Source: UBA6776 sp964636785 (GTDB taxonomy: Bacteria; Bdellovibrionota; Bdellovibrionia; Bdellovibrionales; UBA1609). Taken from it: a stretch of DNA of 25,801 nucleotides. The stretch is taken from NCBI GenBank assembly GCA_964636785.1, contig CAZWVK010000027.1, forward strand, positions 1 through 25,801. Reading direction: 5' to 3'. Shown here piece by piece: positions 23,647-25,801 of this stretch (the stretch's first letter is position 1; each line of letters opens with the position of its first letter). Position numbers and translations under genes: made by a program. The notes under the pieces are model-generated. The model was given only the letters and a program-made list of their open reading frames with translations, was not told the DNA's origin and ran no database searches.

Positions 23647-23979
23647 TTAATTGGGTGCTGTGAGTTTGAGTCCAACAATCGAAATCAAGAGCAATCCCAG
23701 AAAAAACAATCGAGACGGGTTTGCGGATTCATTAAAAAGAAATATTCCAAGAACGGCCGCGCCCAAGGCGCCAATTCCCACCCACACACCATAGGCTGTC
23801 CCGATCGGTAGAACTTGAGCTGCTCGTGCCAGAAAATACATGCTGAGTGCCAAGGTGATCAGAGTAAATGCGGTCGGCATCAAACGTGTCAGACCATGGG
23901 TGTACTTGAGCCCGATGGCCCAACAGACCTCAAGAAGTCCCGCAATGAGAAGATAAATCCAAGCCTGTGTCGCAGACAT
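23647..23979 (-). CDS. sugE: SMR-family exporter SugE/Gdx (guanidinium)
   Basis: This 110-aa, four-helix small multidrug resistance protein works as an antiparallel dimer. It follows E. coli SugE (now Gdx) closely: IAGLLEVCWAIGLKYTHG with the essential Glu in helix 1, GTAYGVWVGIGALGA, and LFNESANPSRL. SugE/Gdx members export guanidinium in exchange for protons; EmrE-type drug export is less likely because of the KYTHG signature. An AGGAGG lies just before the ATG. I looked for guanidine riboswitches upstream and did not recognise one. The MBL-fold gene follows on the same strand after 101 bases. Confidence 0.9.
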   Translation of the reverse strand: MSATQAWIYLLIAGLLEVCWAIGLKYTHGLTRLMPTAFTLITLALSMYFLARAAQVLPIGTAYGVWVGIGALGAAVLGIFLFNESANPSRLFFLGLLLISIVGLKLTAPN

Positions 23980-24192
23980 TTCGCCTCCTGAAATAAGAAT
24001 CTAAAAACATAAAAAGATAGTGGGTATAATAAGAACAAACAAGACGATTTCGCCCGAAGAAGAGAGTGCCGTTAAACACTAAGCCATCTCTCCTCACAAC
24101 TTTTGCTTTAAATTCACATATTTTAGACGGCTGTGAAATGCTCTCCCTTGCGAAATGGCTATTCTTAAGGGACTAGAAAAAAGGAGTTCACT

Positions 24193-24759
24193 ATGGCCTA
24201 TAATCGATTTGGCGCCACAGATCCAAATCAGGGTGCCCGTGGGCAGCGTCGCGATCGAGGCGACACTCGAGCGGATCGTCACTACCAAAAGGAAAGTGAG
24301 TACCGAAACTTCAATCGCGGCTTTGATGATGAGGATCCAGATCAAGGCATCGCCTTTAAAGATAGTTTCGAGCAAAACGAGCGAAGGCGAACTGGACGTT
24401 ATGGTGAAAATCTTGAAGAAGATGAGATGAAGTTCAATTACCGCCCCTCAACGGCCTACGGATCGTTCTATAGTGAATTTGATATGACTCGAGGACCCGC
24501 CGCCTTTCGTGGCCGCGGCCCAAAAGGTTATAAGCGATCGGATGCACGTATCAAAGAAGATGTCTGTGACAGATTGGCTTATGATGCTCATATCGATGCC
24601 AGTGATATTGAAGTGGATGTGAAAGATTCCATTGTGACCTTAAGTGGAAGCATCGATTGCCGCAGAAATAAACGGCATGCCGAGCGAATCATTGAAAATA
24701 TCAGTGGAGTTAAAGATGTTCGAAATCACCTCTCACTCAAAGAGAATACGTCTTCATGA
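24193..24759 (+). CDS. BON-domain protein with charged N-terminus (paralog 2)
   Basis: This 188-aa paralog of the protein at 6448 has a charged, low-complexity N-terminus (residues 1-105) with no signal peptide. The shared linker GRGPKGYKRSD leads into one BON domain (DASDIEVDVKDSIVTLSGSI, KRHAERIIENISGVKDVRN). Identity is high from the linker onward and poor before it. AAAAAAGGAG precedes the ATG. It is divergent from sugE. A 45-aa ORF begins in its stop codon. As with the paralog, the function is unknown. Confidence 0.85.
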   Translation: MAYNRFGATDPNQGARGQRRDRGDTRADRHYQKESEYRNFNRGFDDEDPDQGIAFKDSFEQNERRRTGRYGENLEEDEMKFNYRPSTAYGSFYSEFDMTRGPAAFRGRGPKGYKRSDARIKEDVCDRLAYDAHIDASDIEVDVKDSIVTLSGSIDCRRNKRHAERIIENISGVKDVRNHLSLKENTSS

Positions 24760-24893
24760 ACACCGACGCTAAAGCAAAAGAAAAAGGGCTTTTAATACGG
24801 CAAAGTGAAAACGGATTTAGCCTTTATTCGGCTCTTAATACTGATCTTCAAACTGTGGATAAGGGAGTGGATATTTTAAATAAGTGTATTTGA
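24756..24893 (+). CDS. 45-aa ORF coupled to the BON gene
   Basis: The ATG overlaps the BON stop in an ATGA, a classic coupling arrangement. The product is Lys-rich at the N-terminus (NTDAKAKEKGLLIRQ) and ends LNKCI, with one cysteine and no membrane segment. No family is recognised. It has no Shine-Dalgarno of its own apart from distal BON sequence, so expression would depend on termination and re-initiation. It could also be chance. Confidence 0.45.
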   Translation: MNTDAKAKEKGLLIRQSENGFSLYSALNTDLQTVDKGVDILNKCI

Positions 24894-24924
24894 TTTTGGT
24901 TCATTTTAAATAAGGAGAACTACG

Positions 24925-25536
24925 ATGGAAAAAATCAAGATTGCAGTACTAATAGGAAGTCTGAGAAAAAACTCATTCAATAAGAGCTTTGCAGATGCTC
25001 TATTCAAACTGGCGCCAGAGAACTTTTCATTTCACATGATCGATATTGGATCGCTTCCGCTTTATAATCAGGACGAAGAAAAGAATCCTCCTGAATCCGT
25101 TAAGAAACTCAAGAATGATATTTCATCCGCGGATGGAATCTTATTTATAACTCCAGAGTACAACCGCTCAATTCCAGGAGTTTTGAAAAATGCGATCGAT
25201 CATGCCTCAAGACCATATGGTGAAAGTGTTTGGGCTGGAAAGCCAGCCGGAGTGATTGGTGTTTCGATTGGGGCAATTGGAACCGCAATGGCCCAGCAGC
25301 ACTTGAGAAATATGTTGGCTTACCTCGATGTTCATACCATGGGACAGCCCGAAGCTTTTATTCATATGAAAGAAGGGCTTTTGGATGAGTCCGGAAACAT
25401 TGGAAAAGAAAGCCGGGAATTTCTGCAAGGCTGGATGGATAAGTTTACGGACTGGATTGAAAAACATCAGTCTCCATCCGCAAGAACAGCTGCATCCTCC
25501 AAAGGAAAAACAACCGAGGAATTGTCCATTCATTAG
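24925..25536 (+). CDS. NAD(P)H-dependent FMN reductase (ChrR/YieF-like)
   Basis: This 203-aa flavodoxin-like reductase has the FMN phosphate loop IGSLRKNSFNKS at about 10-21 and TPEYNRSIPGVLKNAIDH at about 75-92, followed by SRPYGES. Such proteins reduce FMN, quinones, chromate or azo dyes and defend against oxidative stress. The last 25 residues are a polar Ser/Thr/Lys tail absent from most relatives. ATAAGGAGAACTACG gives a good ribosome site. It may supply reduced flavin to the YhbW-like protein, as inference. Confidence 0.88.
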   Translation: MEKIKIAVLIGSLRKNSFNKSFADALFKLAPENFSFHMIDIGSLPLYNQDEEKNPPESVKKLKNDISSADGILFITPEYNRSIPGVLKNAIDHASRPYGESVWAGKPAGVIGVSIGAIGTAMAQQHLRNMLAYLDVHTMGQPEAFIHMKEGLLDESGNIGKESREFLQGWMDKFTDWIEKHQSPSARTAASSKGKTTEELSIH

Positions 25537-25539
25537 AAT

Positions 25540-25644
25540 TAGGTACGCCTGCCTGGCGGAAGGGGGTGCCCAACCCGGTGGGTACGCGCGCTGGCTAGCG
25601 CCAGTCCCTTCGTTAAGTAAGCTGACTCGCGGCCAGCGTACCTA
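25540..25644 (+). repeat. GC-rich folded element with 9-bp terminal inverted repeats
   Basis: TAGGTACGC (25540-25548) and GCGTACCTA (25636-25644) are perfect terminal complements. Inside, GAAGGG (25559-25564) pairs with CCCTTC (25606-25611). That stem encloses two hairpins: GTGCCCA/TGGGTAC (25566-25585) and CTGGC/GCCAG (25591-25604). GC content is far above the flanks. It could be a non-coding RNA, a MITE or REP-like mobile element, or part of a larger element. It begins 4 bases after the reductase stop. Confidence 0.55.
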
Positions 25645-25682
25645 GTCCGAACATATTCAATATGAGAAGAAGTCGTCCCGGT

Positions 25683-25715
25683 CTTGAGGGAGTTTGGATC
25701 CACCGAACTCTCAAG
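25683..25715 (+). repeat. Hairpin, 13 bp with a two-base bulge
   Basis: CTTGAG, bulge GG, AGTTTGG pair with CCGAACT and CTCAAG around the loop ATCCA, with one G-T wobble. No T-run follows on either strand. Together with the palindrome CATATTCAATATG at 25650-25662 it extends the structured tract after 25540. I see no gene in 25537-25801. Confidence 0.4.
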
Positions 25716-25801
25716 AAGGTGTTTGAATTATAAAACTCCATGTAAAGTCCCCACCAAAAAACTACAAAGACCGTTTCTCGCCCCTGTCCAATTTCTGACT
25801 T

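Noticed and set aside
23980..24192. Guanidine riboswitch (ykkC types I-III) upstream of sugE
   Set aside because: One weak hairpin with ACGG in its loop (near 24072) is seen on the minus strand, but not the paired ACGR stem-loops of type II, nor the conserved cores of types I or III.
25616..25741. 42-codon minus ORF across the folded element
   Set aside because: It has no ribosome site, spans both hairpins and the terminal repeat, and has no recognisable sequence features.
1..25801. rRNA, tRNA, CRISPR array, prophage, toxin-antitoxin or defence genes
   Set aside because: I read both strands for these and saw none. The HExxH proteins, BON proteins and hybrid kinase do not form a known defence locus.

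Overview
The window looks like draft chromosome from a Bdellovibrio-like bacterium (Bdellovibrionota, formerly Deltaproteobacteria). This is an inference from content: moderate GC, a stand-alone MreB paralog, many small lipoproteins and exported proteins, BON-domain proteins with the GRGPKGYKRSD signature, and dense gene packing. A run of ten N marks a scaffold gap at 12421-12430. There are no rRNA, tRNA, CRISPR, phage or transposase genes, and no recognisable defence system. Most of the region is housekeeping and stress functions.

Layout. 1-3815: the 3' part of a FAN1-like/DEDDh exonuclease fusion, guanine deaminase (minus), trehalose-phosphatase, a DUF393 protein, then a minus-strand pair (DoxX, LEA-type lipoprotein). 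3963-7065: Lon protease and a BON-domain protein. 7068-9448 (minus): a four-helix membrane protein, an exported HExxH protease and MreB. 9684-12420: a DUF6647-like HELVH protein, a lipoprotein (minus), a Bcr/CflA-type exporter and a small minus ORF cut by the gap. 12494-15051: a divergent AI-2E-family permease and Na+:alanine symporter. 15152-20978: a hybrid histidine kinase, a Cys-rich zinc protein, two small exported proteins (one of 40 aa), an alpha/beta-hydrolase lipoprotein and a small exported protein (minus). 21148-23979: a YhbW-like flavin monooxygenase, a small exported protein, an MBL-fold hydrolase (minus) and a SugE/Gdx exporter (minus). 24193-25801: a second BON protein with a coupled 45-aa ORF, an NAD(P)H:FMN reductase, and a GC-rich folded non-coding element.

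Themes. Envelope and stress maintenance recurs: Lon, BON proteins, trehalose phosphatase, MreB, DoxX, lipoproteins, two small-molecule exporters and an FMN reductase. Convergent genes almost always end within 4 bases of each other, so few intrinsic terminators are visible. Several genes (guaD, lon, the DUF393 gene, the MFS exporter) lack a Shine-Dalgarno and have promoter-like hexamers right at the ATG, suggesting leaderless mRNAs. At least two exported-protein genes have starts or ribosome sites held in hairpins. The strongest oddities are a FAN1 protein whose VRR-NUC catalytic core appears to be missing, and the folded element at 25540-25644.
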